A model generated the notes under the pieces. It was not told the origin of the DNA. It made no database searches and was given only the letters and a program-made list of their open reading frames with translations. Made by a program: the position numbers and the translations under genes. Positions 52,668-62,228 of a DNA stretch of 64,000 nt are shown here, piece after piece (positions within the stretch are counted from its first letter, which is position 1; each line of letters starts with the position of its first letter). This DNA comes from Photobacterium iliopiscarium (GTDB lineage: Bacteria; Pseudomonadota; Gammaproteobacteria; Enterobacterales; Vibrionaceae). The stretch spans positions 62,001 to 126,000 of the forward strand of contig NZ_PYOO01000005.1 in the NCBI RefSeq assembly GCF_003026395.1, given 5' to 3'.

Positions 52668-52862
52668 TTAACGATAAAGACCAATGTCTTTTTGAATATG
52701 TAATGGTAAATCAGAAACATTACGTAATGTTGGCGTTGAAACTGAACGGCTAAATAGAATATCACGAGCGTGGACGAGCAAGCCTTTTAACGTCAGTGAG
52801 TACGTTTTTTGATCGTCCATTACTGCTGTTGGAATAGAATCGAAATCAAATACCTGTGCCAT
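52668..52862 (-). CDS. DUF1127 family small protein
   Basis: 64 residues. The C-terminal half TPTLRNVSDLPLHIQKDIGLYR matches the DUF1127 consensus (LxxLSDxxLxDIGLxR). The N-terminal 25 residues are variable, as usual. Small DUF1127 proteins are linked to RNA turnover or phosphate and stress responses in alphaproteobacteria, but no function is established here. Confidence 0.78.
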   Translation of the reverse strand: MAQVFDFDSIPTAVMDDQKTYSLTLKGLLVHARDILFSRSVSTPTLRNVSDLPLHIQKDIGLYR

Positions 52863-53092
52863 ACTGCCTCTTCGGATTAACCGTTATCAATGAAATTGGC
52901 AGCATAATAACGTAACACCAAAGCGATTGAGTAATGACATTATTTAACGATTAGGATTAGATAATCTAATCCTAAACACCAACGTTTACTCTTCGCCACC
53001 AGCACAGAATATCTAACTATTAAATCTACAACACTCCATATTAACAGCGAATAATGTGCCATTTAAACTTACAAAATAATAACGAACAACAC

Positions 53093-54844
53093 TCAATGGC
53101 AATGATTATCGCATGGAATAAATACCGTTAAATTCTCACTTGGTTTATTAAACTCATGCTGCTGTTTTGCAAACGCTTCAAACGCTTCAGCCATTGTTAC
53201 ATTAAGGGCTTGGGGTTCTATAACATAATCAAGCAACGGAGCGTAGCCTTCTTTTCCTGTCGCGGTATACCCTGATGATACTGAGGTATACACAGCATCG
53301 TCTTTAACGGCTACCCACTGATGATTCGTATAATATTCTAAGCTTTCAATTCGCTGACCACTTGGCGCACCACAGCGATAGACATAGCGTAAATCAGCAA
53401 CATAAGGAAAACTACCGTCCCCTGTCCCTTCTACATCATTATTAATGGCATTATCAATTGCCCCTTCAAGAGCTTGACGAATCCGTAACCCGCGTACGCT
53501 ATAGAGCATAATTCCAATCGCAAACGGTAATAATCGACCAGCAATATCCGCAGGTGTTATCTCTCCAGGATTAAATGAACACCTTACGCCACCAGCATTA
53601 TGGATACCAAAATCAACATGATGACCAAGTTCTCTCGCTTGCCAAACAAAGCTTTTTACAACCCATGGCGCTATATCACTTGCCCCTTTAGCATCAGGCA
53701 CGCGAACATGACGCAACGGTTCATTAATACGCGCTATTTTATCTGTTTGTAATGCTCGTACCGCAGGCCGATAGTGTTCGTTAAGGATATTTTCAATACG
53801 TGGATCTTTTATTACAAACCGAATATTGGGCTGATGCAATAAATAATCCCGCACTTTATTATGATTATCGTGATCAAGATCTTGAGTTCGACCAGCATCA
53901 ATCGTAAATTTACGTCCAAGTAATAACTGATTACATCCCGTGGCACTTTTTACACTACCATCAGCATTAAATGCCAACGTTAATTGACCAAGAGCTAATG
54001 CATTACACCCAGCTTGAACCACACAGGTATTATTAACCATCAAAGCGTAAGTATCTGTTTTTCCATAACCAATATTAGTAAAATCGCCTTGCATTGTGTG
54101 TGAATGCCCACCAATAATAGCACCGACTCCATCAACTTCTTGTGCCAACGATAGATCTCGGTCATACCCTAAGTGACTCAATACAACGACTTTATTAATA
54201 CCTTTCGCTTTAAGATGTGCAATAGTATTTTTAGCAACAGTAACAACATTATGAAACGACGTATCAGGATCTGGGCTTGCTATTCCCGCCATATTTTCAA
54301 TCGCTAATCCAAAAATAGCGACAGGTTCACCGTGAACATTTTTAATCAAATATTTAGCGGATTGAGTTGCGTTATCATAAGCATAAATATTGGCTTTATT
54401 ACGCAGAGGATTACGCTTAGTTTGATCTTCTTGCGATAAATCCCAATTGCCTGCTAATAATGGAAATGTCGTATGATCAAGAAAATCAGCAACAATATCA
54501 TTACCCATATCAAGTTCATGATTACCTAATGCCATCGCCTCAACACCAATCGCATTGAGTAAAACAGCATTCGCTATGCCTTTATAAAGCGAAAAATACA
54601 ATGTGCCTTGAAAACAATCGCCCGCATGTAAAAACATAAATTCACGTTGATGAAGTAAAGCGTCGTGCTTAATCTCAGTAACCGCAGAACAAAGACGAGA
54701 AAAACCGCCACAACTGGCATAAACAGATGTCTCTGAATTTAATACATCAGGAGAGAGTGACAAAGAAATCGCAGAAGGCTCAAAGTTAGAGTGTGTATCA
54801 TTAATATGAGCAAAAGTGATTGTTGCTGCGTGATTAACAGTCAT
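53093..54844 (-). CDS. 5'-nucleotidase/UshA-like metallophosphoesterase
   Basis: About 583 residues. The N-terminal calcineurin-like domain holds the two-metal motifs: ITFAHINDTHSNF, HAGDCFQGTLYF, MALGNHELDMG, VVLSHLGYDRD and GGHSHTM. The C-terminal domain (from about 380) is the UshA-type specificity domain with FGIHNAGGVRCSFNPGEIT. No signal peptide is visible, unlike periplasmic UshA, so a cytoplasmic or atypically exported enzyme is likely. The start is uncertain: ATG 54844 (MTVNHAATITFAH) begins at the conserved region but its GGAGG is 13 nt away; GTG 54904 would add 20 residues. Confidence 0.88.
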   Translation of the reverse strand: MTVNHAATITFAHINDTHSNFEPSAISLSLSPDVLNSETSVYASCGGFSRLCSAVTEIKHDALLHQREFMFLHAGDCFQGTLYFSLYKGIANAVLLNAIGVEAMALGNHELDMGNDIVADFLDHTTFPLLAGNWDLSQEDQTKRNPLRNKANIYAYDNATQSAKYLIKNVHGEPVAIFGLAIENMAGIASPDPDTSFHNVVTVAKNTIAHLKAKGINKVVVLSHLGYDRDLSLAQEVDGVGAIIGGHSHTMQGDFTNIGYGKTDTYALMVNNTCVVQAGCNALALGQLTLAFNADGSVKSATGCNQLLLGRKFTIDAGRTQDLDHDNHNKVRDYLLHQPNIRFVIKDPRIENILNEHYRPAVRALQTDKIARINEPLRHVRVPDAKGASDIAPWVVKSFVWQARELGHHVDFGIHNAGGVRCSFNPGEITPADIAGRLLPFAIGIMLYSVRGLRIRQALEGAIDNAINNDVEGTGDGSFPYVADLRYVYRCGAPSGQRIESLEYYTNHQWVAVKDDAVYTSVSSGYTATGKEGYAPLLDYVIEPQALNVTMAEAFEAFAKQQHEFNKPSENLTVFIPCDNHCH

Positions 54845-55078
54845 AATAATTTCAGTTCCTCCAGAACCATCGGTATCACCTAACGACTGATTTATAACGC
54901 TCACAGCATTACAAAAATAAAGATCGTCACTAAATAAGAAACCAAATTACACAAAACGACATAAAAATGAGATCTCTGCCAAAATATACCGTTTTTCAAA
55001 TAAAATCATTGAGTGAATATTCAACTAACGCTTTAACGATAACGTTTATTCACTCAGTGAACATTATGCTATTAATTA

Positions 55079-55474
55079 TTATTGGTAGCGACCATGACGT
55101 TGTAGAAATTCAATTTTATAACCATCAGGATCTTGAACGAAGAAAAATTTAGCGAGCAATATTCCTTCACGAGAAAATTCTTTAATCTCTGCTGGGTTAT
55201 AATTTAATTCCACCAAGTTTTGATATTCAGCTTCAAGATCATCAACAGCAATCGCAATATGACCATAACCTGTGCCATGTGTATAAGGTTCCGTTGTGCC
55301 CTCATTCCATGTTAATTCAAGTTCCATGTCATTTTCATCATTGCGTAGATACACCAAACTAAAACCATCAAAATCCAGTCGTTGTGCAATATCTAAATTC
55401 AATGCTTTTTTATAAAACGTTAATGACGCGTCAAGATCAACAACACGGATCATAGCGTGAATAATTTTAGCCAT
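55079..55474 (-). CDS. VOC-family glyoxalase I-like protein
   Basis: 131 residues, two beta-alpha-beta-beta-beta modules. Probable metal ligands: His near the start (KIIHAMIRVVDLDASLTFY), Glu in MELELTWNEG, His in GYGHIAIAVDD and Glu in DGYKIEFLQR, the four-ligand set of GloA enzymes. The length and order match lactoylglutathione lyase, which converts the methylglyoxal-glutathione adduct to lactoylglutathione. It could be a second paralogue with a different substrate. Confidence 0.85.
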   Translation of the reverse strand: MAKIIHAMIRVVDLDASLTFYKKALNLDIAQRLDFDGFSLVYLRNDENDMELELTWNEGTTEPYTHGTGYGHIAIAVDDLEAEYQNLVELNYNPAEIKEFSREGILLAKFFFVQDPDGYKIEFLQRHGRYQ

Positions 55475-55623
55475 CAGATCGTCCTTTATAATTGTTTTCG
55501 TTAAATATTCATTGCTCGGTATAGTAACTTTTTTAATTTGAACATTGTATCAATAATGTGAGCAAAGCGATCCCTTTCTTATATCCTCTGCGCTATGTTG
55601 TAAAGAAAGAATAAGGAAAAATC

Positions 55624-57315
55624 ATGCATTTAGAACGAATTGAAATCGCAGGCTTTCGAGGTATCAAACGACTATCACTGTCATTCGATGAATTAACCGT
55701 TCTAATCGGAGAAAATGCATGGGGGAAATCATCACTACTCGATGCATTAAGTTTAACCTTATGCCCAAGTGCTGAATTTTATGAAATGAAGTTTTCTGAC
55801 TTTCATATTGATCATGCTATCGGCCATGAACGTACATCGTCTCTACAAATAGTGTTACGTTGGCATGAAGATTACCAAGGTGAATATCGTGCACGACGTT
55901 ATCGCGCTTTTGAACCCTTCTGGAGTGAACAAAATAATTTAAAACATCTTTATATCCAGATAGAGAGCCATATCAAAAACGATAAAATCATTACGCATCG
56001 TCATTTTTTACATACCGACGGTCATATTATCCAACATCCAGATACCGATAAGTTATTACGTCAATTAATGGTCTTACACCCTATTGTTAGGATTAGAGAT
56101 GCACGCCAATTAGAATATGGTAATTCCCCTACCGTCACGGCACATAATTCTTCAATAACACCACCAGCCAAAAACCGTGAATCTGATCGTATTCAACGCC
56201 GATTGGATAATACCTGTCAGCGGTTAATGACCCAGCCAGGGCATGTGAGCGCCGCTGAAATCAAAAGTAGTATTAATACATTACGTTCATTGGTTGATCA
56301 TTATTTTGCCTTTGCGCCACATACCCGTACGAAAGCTCACCCTCATGCGTATTATCCATTACAAAACCAATACGATGATCAATGTCTTAATCCATTTGAT
56401 CAGCTTGTACAACCTAAAATGACCAAACAAGCAAAGTTGATTCTAATGGGGTTACTTAATGCTTATATTCGCGCCCGAGGCCCTGTTGATCTTAAACGTA
56501 TTTCGCGGCCAATCATGATTTTAGAAGATCCAGAAGGTCGTTTGCACCCTATCATGCTTCATCAAGCGTGGGCGTTTATACAAAATATGCCGATGCAAAA
56601 GGTATTAACCACCAATAGTCCAGAGTTATTAAGTGTTGTTCCTCTTACCTCGATTAAACGTCTACAACGTACGCCACAAAAAACGATTGTGCATGGCGTT
56701 AATATTATACATGACGTGAATAATGGTGAGTTAAATAACGATGATATTCGTAAAGTCACCTTTCACGTCCGCATGCATCGCCCGAGTGCATTTTATGCGC
56801 GAGTATGGCTTCTTGTTGAAGGAGAAACGGAAGTCTGGTTATTTAATGAAATGGCACACCTTACGGGTCATAATCTGGCCGCTGAAGGTATTCATGTGAT
56901 TGAATTTGCACAAAGTGGACTTAAACCACTGATTAAACTTGCTCGTTTATTAGGTATTGAGTGGCACCTTGTTGCTGATGGTGATCCTGCTGGCCGAAAA
57001 TATGCCGATAAAGTCAGATCATTGTTGAATGATGATAATGAACGCGAGCGCTTAACCGTACTCCCTGCAAAAGATATTGAACACTTCCTCTTTAAAAAAG
57101 GTTATGAACCCTTATTTCGTCAACTTGCCAATATTGCAGATAATGATCAAATGCCCATTCGAAAAATCATTTATCGCGCTTTAAAAAAACACGCAAAACC
57201 TGATGTTGCATTGGCTATTGTAAAATATACCCGTGAATCAGATTCAGACAAAATGCCGTTATTAATTCGTTGGGTGTTAAAGAAAGTGATAGTTATGGCA
57301 AGAGGCATAATTTAA
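55624..57315 (+). CDS. OLD-family ATPase/TOPRIM nuclease (YbjD-like)
   Basis: 563 residues. The N-terminal ABC-type ATPase begins IEIAGFRGIKRLSLSFDELTVLIGENAWGKSSLLD, with the Walker A at 29-37. MILEDPEGRLHPIM is the Walker B-like element and TTNSPELLSV the switch His region. The TOPRIM domain follows: VWLLVEGETEVWLF (Glu near 397) and HLVADGDPAGRKYA (Asp near 452/454). The length agrees with E. coli YbjD, a chromosomal, stand-alone OLD protein, rather than phage-defence OLD/Gabija GajA. AAGGA lies 6 nt before the ATG. No GajB-type helicase adjoins it. Confidence 0.88.
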   Translation: MHLERIEIAGFRGIKRLSLSFDELTVLIGENAWGKSSLLDALSLTLCPSAEFYEMKFSDFHIDHAIGHERTSSLQIVLRWHEDYQGEYRARRYRAFEPFWSEQNNLKHLYIQIESHIKNDKIITHRHFLHTDGHIIQHPDTDKLLRQLMVLHPIVRIRDARQLEYGNSPTVTAHNSSITPPAKNRESDRIQRRLDNTCQRLMTQPGHVSAAEIKSSINTLRSLVDHYFAFAPHTRTKAHPHAYYPLQNQYDDQCLNPFDQLVQPKMTKQAKLILMGLLNAYIRARGPVDLKRISRPIMILEDPEGRLHPIMLHQAWAFIQNMPMQKVLTTNSPELLSVVPLTSIKRLQRTPQKTIVHGVNIIHDVNNGELNNDDIRKVTFHVRMHRPSAFYARVWLLVEGETEVWLFNEMAHLTGHNLAAEGIHVIEFAQSGLKPLIKLARLLGIEWHLVADGDPAGRKYADKVRSLLNDDNERERLTVLPAKDIEHFLFKKGYEPLFRQLANIADNDQMPIRKIIYRALKKHAKPDVALAIVKYTRESDSDKMPLLIRWVLKKVIVMARGII

Positions 57316-57488
57316 ATGAATATATTAATTTATTTAAACTAAGGAAATATAATTTATTTAATGATAGATCACGAAATAAATATAATTATAAATAAAGAAT
57401 ATTCCTATTATCTATAATAATTAGTATAGTGTGTTTCATAAAATGGAATTTAGATTGATATTTTTATCTATAGAATTAGGAATATAAT

Positions 57489-58487
57489 GTGTCTGGTGAA
57501 TTAATTGCGGCATATCGCTCATTCAATAAAATACTGAAACATTTACCGGTAGAAAAATCGTTACCGGAGATGTTATTACGTGTTATTGAACTAACGGAAG
57601 AAACGTTTAATCATCGCCAAGTATCAATCTTTCTTTTTGATGATAATGAGAAAAAATTCACACCGTTCATACATAAAAGTAGCTATCAAGCATGTAATGA
57701 ACGATTTATGGTAAATCCAACGCAGATACATTTTGAACATATTTGCTCAAAAAATAAGATTATCATCTCTGAAAACATAACCAGCACCAATGAGTACCGA
57801 GAATATTACAGCCTCAAGAATATTAATAATTTTAATTTTTGTTATGGACAACCCATTTTATCATCACAAAACAAAATATTAGGCATTATATATTCTCATT
57901 GCCCTCAACATTCATCAATGACGGATGATGAACATGAATTACTCGATATGGCAGCAACAGTTTGTTCCATATCAATCGAAAAAAACATTAAAGAACAAGA
58001 GCTTGATCATCTTGCATCATATGATTTCCTAACAAAAATTTGGAATCGTCGCGCTTTTTATCATCAAATAAAAAAAGCCATTAAAAATATTAAACTTAAA
58101 AATGAATACCTTATCCTTTTCTATATTGATATTAATAATTTCAAAATGATCAATGATCAATATGGTCATCACTTTGGCGATCGTATTCTAAAAAAATACG
58201 CCTCTAAATTAAAAAACTTTAGTGATAAAAAAACAGGGGTTGCTCGTTTAGGTGGCGATGAATTTATTGTTTATAGTGAAGTCAGTTCACTGGTTAATGC
58301 TAATGTTAAAAAAAATAAAATCATATCTGAATTACAACAAATAAAAATAGATAATATTATTATTACCGCCGCTATTGGATCATATTGCATTCATTCTGAA
58401 AATATAAATAACACAAACATTGACGGTATGATTCATAATGCCGATATGTGTATGTATAATAATAAGCATTTATCACGTGCATTATAA
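57489..58487 (+). CDS. GAF-GGDEF diguanylate cyclase
   Basis: 332 residues, cytoplasmic. The GAF sensor covers about 10-165 (SLPEMLLRVIELTEETFNHRQVSIFLFD). The GGDEF domain covers about 175-332 with DFLTKIWNRRAF, DINNFKMINDQYGHHFGDRIL and an intact active site RLGGDEF (255-259), so it should make cyclic di-GMP. No RxxD inhibitory site five residues before GGDEF is evident. The start is GTG after AGGA. Single gene; the GAF ligand is unknown. Confidence 0.9.
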   Translation: MSGELIAAYRSFNKILKHLPVEKSLPEMLLRVIELTEETFNHRQVSIFLFDDNEKKFTPFIHKSSYQACNERFMVNPTQIHFEHICSKNKIIISENITSTNEYREYYSLKNINNFNFCYGQPILSSQNKILGIIYSHCPQHSSMTDDEHELLDMAATVCSISIEKNIKEQELDHLASYDFLTKIWNRRAFYHQIKKAIKNIKLKNEYLILFYIDINNFKMINDQYGHHFGDRILKKYASKLKNFSDKKTGVARLGGDEFIVYSEVSSLVNANVKKNKIISELQQIKIDNIIITAAIGSYCIHSENINNTNIDGMIHNADMCMYNNKHLSRAL

Positions 58488-58527
58488 CGGTGTATACCAT
58501 TAACCATAGCAATCTATATTTAAAATA

Positions 58528-59082
58528 TTATTTTTGAAAAAACAAAGTCACAGTTCCCACTGTAATACCCCATTTTTTCATTTTTGCGACATTAAATAAC
58601 TGATCATTTTGTTGATAGAACATCCAATCTTCAAAATCAATATGGTATGTCGTACCATCAATATCCATCGCCAATACATACTGCCATTGTAATGCATTGC
58701 CTTTTTCATAACCGACGGCTTCACCGACAACATCATCAGCCGTACCAATATAGTGACCATTGGCTTGCTTGATGATAGTCCATACCCGTTGTTGGGTTTG
58801 TTTATCATCAAACACAAAATCTTCAGTAAGCACCAGTTGATTTCCCGTGATCACACCATTGAGCTCAACGCTAAATCGGCGTACTTGCTGACCTTTATAA
58901 TCTTGTACCATCCCCCATGCTTGGCTATGCCCTTCAAAAAACTGAAACAAATCAAACTTAGGTTCAGCCTGTTCATAATCTTCAATTGAAGCAGTACAAC
59001 CGTTTAATAATAATGCTAATACGCATCCAAATAACCATTGTAAGGTGATATGTGGTGTCTGATAAATAGAATGAGAAGACAT
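58528..59082 (-). CDS. DUF3833 lipoprotein
   Basis: 184 residues. A lipobox (LALLLNGC, Cys29) follows an unusually long polar N-terminus (MSSHSIYQTPHITLQ). The DUF3833 body is FFEGHSQAWGMVQDYKGQQVRRFSVELNG and VLTEDFVFDDKQTQQRVWTI. It is the last gene of the lipid-modification cluster, 54 bases after its neighbour. DUF3833 genes regularly accompany the Cfa/DUF1365 cluster, but their role is unknown. Confidence 0.85.
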   Translation of the reverse strand: MSSHSIYQTPHITLQWLFGCVLALLLNGCTASIEDYEQAEPKFDLFQFFEGHSQAWGMVQDYKGQQVRRFSVELNGVITGNQLVLTEDFVFDDKQTQQRVWTIIKQANGHYIGTADDVVGEAVGYEKGNALQWQYVLAMDIDGTTYHIDFEDWMFYQQNDQLFNVAKMKKWGITVGTVTLFFQK

Positions 59083-59136
59083 AATCTGTTCCTCTTAACG
59101 TGTTATAGCCAATAACTAGCGTATATAACCTAGGTT

Positions 59137-59634
59137 CTACTGACCAATGAGCTGTAACCGTAACTTAGGGTATGCAGTGTCGGTTGATAACCATATCCCT
59201 ATAAAAGCGTTACTTAATGCCGCAGACAGTGGTTTGCCTAACGGTTTACCCTTTTGATAAAAACGTCCTTCAGTGGCATTTTTCACAAACACTAATCTAT
59301 CGCCTGGTTTAACACTCGGCCATTGTTGCGCTAACTGATTAAGCCATTGCTGTCGTTGTTGTGACGAAATACCTAAATGTTGCCATTGCTTATCTGTTGC
59401 AATAAGAAGATCTTCTTTATCAATATCGCGTAAATAACGAATAATCAGAGCCAAATTTGGATCACTTGCAACATATTTACCCGATGGGGTTTTAAGTTGG
59501 GCGACATATATCTGCCACCAGCCCCATTTTAAGGTCGACTCACCCACGGTTGGCCATGTAAACCATGATGAGGCTTGTGCGGATGAACTCGTTAAAGTAA
59601 CAATAAGCAGCAATAGTGCTAAATACGCTTTCAT
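59137..59634 (-). CDS. exported chalcone isomerase-like protein
   Basis: 165 residues with a signal peptide (MKAYLALLLLIVTLTSSSAQA). The mature part, KWGWWQIYVAQLKTPSGKYV, NLALIIRYLRDIDKEDLL and LSNAFIGIWL, matches the bacterial chalcone-isomerase-like family found beside Cfa operons. It may bind fatty acids like the eukaryotic FAP members of this fold; that is inference. ATG 59634 overlaps the stop of the DUF2878 gene by 4 bases (ATGA). Confidence 0.8.
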   Translation of the reverse strand: MKAYLALLLLIVTLTSSSAQASSWFTWPTVGESTLKWGWWQIYVAQLKTPSGKYVASDPNLALIIRYLRDIDKEDLLIATDKQWQHLGISSQQRQQWLNQLAQQWPSVKPGDRLVFVKNATEGRFYQKGKPLGKPLSAALSNAFIGIWLSTDTAYPKLRLQLIGQ

Positions 59635-60146
59635 GCTATTTCTCTCTTGGTCATCATCTGTAATAACCACAGTAAATAACCACTATAAAGACTCCAGACA
59701 ACAGCAATGCCGATAAACGTAACAAGTTCACCATAAGGCCATATCACCGCACCTAACGTTAATCCGGTCCAATAACTGATTGCACCGCCAAGACTACCCC
59801 CCATCATCGCCCCCCATAATGGCAGCTTTTGTACTTGTTCTCGCATTACCCATACCATTGAAGTAAACCCTAACCATAATAAAATGAGCCACAACGGTAT
59901 AAAGTCATTAAAAGGTGCAAATAAAGGATCTTGAGGCAATGGAAATTGCATTACTTTTAACTGAGATAAGACATAATCACCGCAGATACCAATAACACTA
60001 GCAATTAACGCAAACGGGCAACTACGATGGTAAAACAGCCAACAACCAATTAAGAGTGCGATTAATATGCCTACATATTGGTATTGCCCCCATACTGCAA
60101 GCAACCAAAACAGGTTAAACCCAAGACCTATCGCGATATATTTCAT
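59631..60146 (-). CDS. DUF2878 membrane protein
   Basis: 171 residues with about six hydrophobic segments (GLGFNLFWLLAVWGQYQYVGILIALLIGCWLFY). DUF2878 proteins are constant partners of Cfa/DUF1365 clusters in gammaproteobacteria. The start overlaps the Cfa stop codon by one base (TAATG). Function unknown. Confidence 0.82.
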   Translation of the reverse strand: MKYIAIGLGFNLFWLLAVWGQYQYVGILIALLIGCWLFYHRSCPFALIASVIGICGDYVLSQLKVMQFPLPQDPLFAPFNDFIPLWLILLWLGFTSMVWVMREQVQKLPLWGAMMGGSLGGAISYWTGLTLGAVIWPYGELVTFIGIAVVWSLYSGYLLWLLQMMTKREIA

Positions 60147-61384
60147 TATTTACGCCACTGAGGACGACTAGCAACTAATTGAATGGTACTGATACTGCGC
60201 TCTAAAAATCCGCCTTCGCAGTAACAGAAGTAATAACGCCACATGCGCATAAAGCGTTCGTCATAACCATACTGATTTAATGCTTCACTATTGCGATTAA
60301 ACGCAACATGCCAATCGGCTAATGTTTTTGCGTAATCTAAACCGATATCTTTAATATCACGCGTTACAAAATCACTGTGCGATGTTAATTGTGATTGTAA
60401 GACACTAATGGATGGTAGAAACCCACCAGGGAAAATATGTTTTTGAATGAAATCAACATCTTTGCTATAGCTTTCATAGCGTTGATCAGCAATGGTTATC
60501 GCTTGAATTGCTAATAGTCCGTTAGGCTTTAATAATGATTGGCATTTTTTGATATAAGTAGAGAGATATTGCTTACCGACCGCTTCAATCATTTCAATTG
60601 ACACTAATTTGTCATATTGTCCGGTTAAATCACGATAATCTTCAAGTAATAAGGTGATCTTATCCTCAAGGCCAGCTTGCTTAACCTTCTCTTGCGCCCA
60701 TAGGTATTGTTGCTCAGAAATAGTCGTGGTCGTAACATGGCAACCATAATGCTGCGCCGCATAAATAGCCATTCCTCCCCAACCCGTGCCTATCTCTAAT
60801 AGATGATCATCTTTGGTTAGCTGCAATTGATCACACAATCTTGCCATTTTATTAATTTGAGCCTGAGCAAGTGTGTCTGATGCCGATAAATACACCCCAG
60901 CAGAATACAGCATTCTGTCATCAAGAAAGTGACGATATAAATCATTACCCAAATCATAATGTGCTGAAATATTGTCTTTCGCGTTTAAAAGATTATTTCT
61001 ACGTGAAAAGTGATTAAGTTGTTTAACAAGACGTGCAATCCAGCCAACTTTGGCTTCTATTTTATCCAGTGTCGTCATATTACGCGCCAGAATGCGCACT
61101 ACATTGGTTAAGTCTGGGCTATCCCACCAGCCATCAATATACGCCTCACCGGCACCAATACTGCCATCGGTTAATAACCGTTTATAAAAATCAAGATTAG
61201 TAACGGTAATCGTTGCTTGTAAACTGGCTTGTTTATCACCAAAGAAATGGGTATCGCCACCTTGCTCTGATACGGTTAATCCAACATCTGATAATTGATG
61301 CAATATCGTAAAAATCAATCGACGTGATCGATCATGGCTAAATAAACCGGTTGATGTTGTTGGTTCTAATTCACTTCTAAGCAT
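60146..61384 (-). CDS. cyclopropane-fatty-acyl-phospholipid synthase family methyltransferase
   Basis: 412 residues. The N-terminal ~120 residues bind lipid. The SAM-dependent core contains YDLGNDLYRHFLDDRMLYSAGVY, then LEIGTGWGGMAIYAAQ (SAM loop), VSIEMIEAVGKQYL and HIFPGGFLPS, all typical of Cfa. It transfers a methylene or methyl group to unsaturated acyl chains of membrane phospholipids. In this cluster (with FAD amine oxidase and DUF1365) it is the ChrR/RpoE-linked type that may make modified rather than simple cyclopropane acids, which is inference. AGGGA lies 5 nt before the ATG. Confidence 0.9.
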   Translation of the reverse strand: MLRSELEPTTSTGLFSHDRSRRLIFTILHQLSDVGLTVSEQGGDTHFFGDKQASLQATITVTNLDFYKRLLTDGSIGAGEAYIDGWWDSPDLTNVVRILARNMTTLDKIEAKVGWIARLVKQLNHFSRRNNLLNAKDNISAHYDLGNDLYRHFLDDRMLYSAGVYLSASDTLAQAQINKMARLCDQLQLTKDDHLLEIGTGWGGMAIYAAQHYGCHVTTTTISEQQYLWAQEKVKQAGLEDKITLLLEDYRDLTGQYDKLVSIEMIEAVGKQYLSTYIKKCQSLLKPNGLLAIQAITIADQRYESYSKDVDFIQKHIFPGGFLPSISVLQSQLTSHSDFVTRDIKDIGLDYAKTLADWHVAFNRNSEALNQYGYDERFMRMWRYYFCYCEGGFLERSISTIQLVASRPQWRK

Positions 61385-61397
61385 AGTTTATCCCTTA

Positions 61398-62228
61398 CTA
61401 TTCATTGTCATGATTAGGGTGATCATAAATCGGAGCACCTTTACGCCACAATTTAAAGGCTTGCCAATATATTCCCACTAACACTTTAACCATCATAATT
61501 GGCGTGCCCAATAAGTGTCGTAATAATGTTGCGCTTGTAAATGACTGCTTTTTCATCACTAATGTGGCATCAAAGACTTTTGTTGAAATATCGGCATTAT
61601 GATTGCTGTTTCCATAAGCTTCATTTTCACCTCCCCGACAAAAGCTATCTTTTTTTGAATCAACCTCTAAGTGAACCCTTACAATGCTATCAGGTAAAGA
61701 AAGCTGCCATACATAATCTTGATCCATAGGATTAAACGGGGAGACATGAAACGCTTTGTCATCAATAAAATGCTTTTGTTGCCAATATTGCTTGGCGGGG
61801 ATCGCATAATAATGGCGTTGATTCCAAGGGGTATTGCTCACTTCAGCTAATACATATTGCCAAACACCTTGCTGATCAAAAACGTAATACATATTCAATG
61901 GGCTAAAATACAATCCACCATAGCGTAGATGACACAACATACTAACTTTACCGTGAATACGTTCGCCAGTGAGTTGATGAATTTTATCCTCAACCGCCAA
62001 ATGGATATCATCGGCACCATCAATGTAGTCTTGACGGCGAAAACGAGCGAAATGAAACCATGATCGTCCAAAACACGTTACCCTGTCACTCAGGGAATCA
62101 ATTTCATCAACATCGAGATACATCATAAACATTGAATAACGAAAACGATGCAGCACAGGGGTAAAGCGTCGATGTCGAATATGACCACTATAAATTCCAC
62201 TATTAATAATGGGTTCAGTCTTGTTCAT
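61398..62228 (-). CDS. DUF1365 family protein
   Basis: 276 residues, soluble, His- and Tyr-rich. Family marks: IYSGHIRHRRFTPVLHRFRYSMFMMYLDVDE, FARFRRQDYIDG, LCHLRYGGLYFSPLNMYYVFD and EVSNTPWNQRHYYAIP. It is always found with Cfa-type and FAD oxidoreductase genes, and probably shares their lipid substrate. ATG 62228 is favoured; an ATG at 62246 adds six residues. It overlaps the upstream gene by 14 bases. Confidence 0.85.
   Translation of the reverse strand: MNKTEPIINSGIYSGHIRHRRFTPVLHRFRYSMFMMYLDVDEIDSLSDRVTCFGRSWFHFARFRRQDYIDGADDIHLAVEDKIHQLTGERIHGKVSMLCHLRYGGLYFSPLNMYYVFDQQGVWQYVLAEVSNTPWNQRHYYAIPAKQYWQQKHFIDDKAFHVSPFNPMDQDYVWQLSLPDSIVRVHLEVDSKKDSFCRGGENEAYGNSNHNADISTKVFDATLVMKKQSFTSATLLRHLLGTPIMMVKVLVGIYWQAFKLWRKGAPIYDHPNHDNE

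Noticed and set aside
55624..57315. Gabija-type defence system (OLD nuclease GajA)
   Set aside because: No UvrD-like GajB gene follows, and length and layout fit the stand-alone chromosomal YbjD-like protein.
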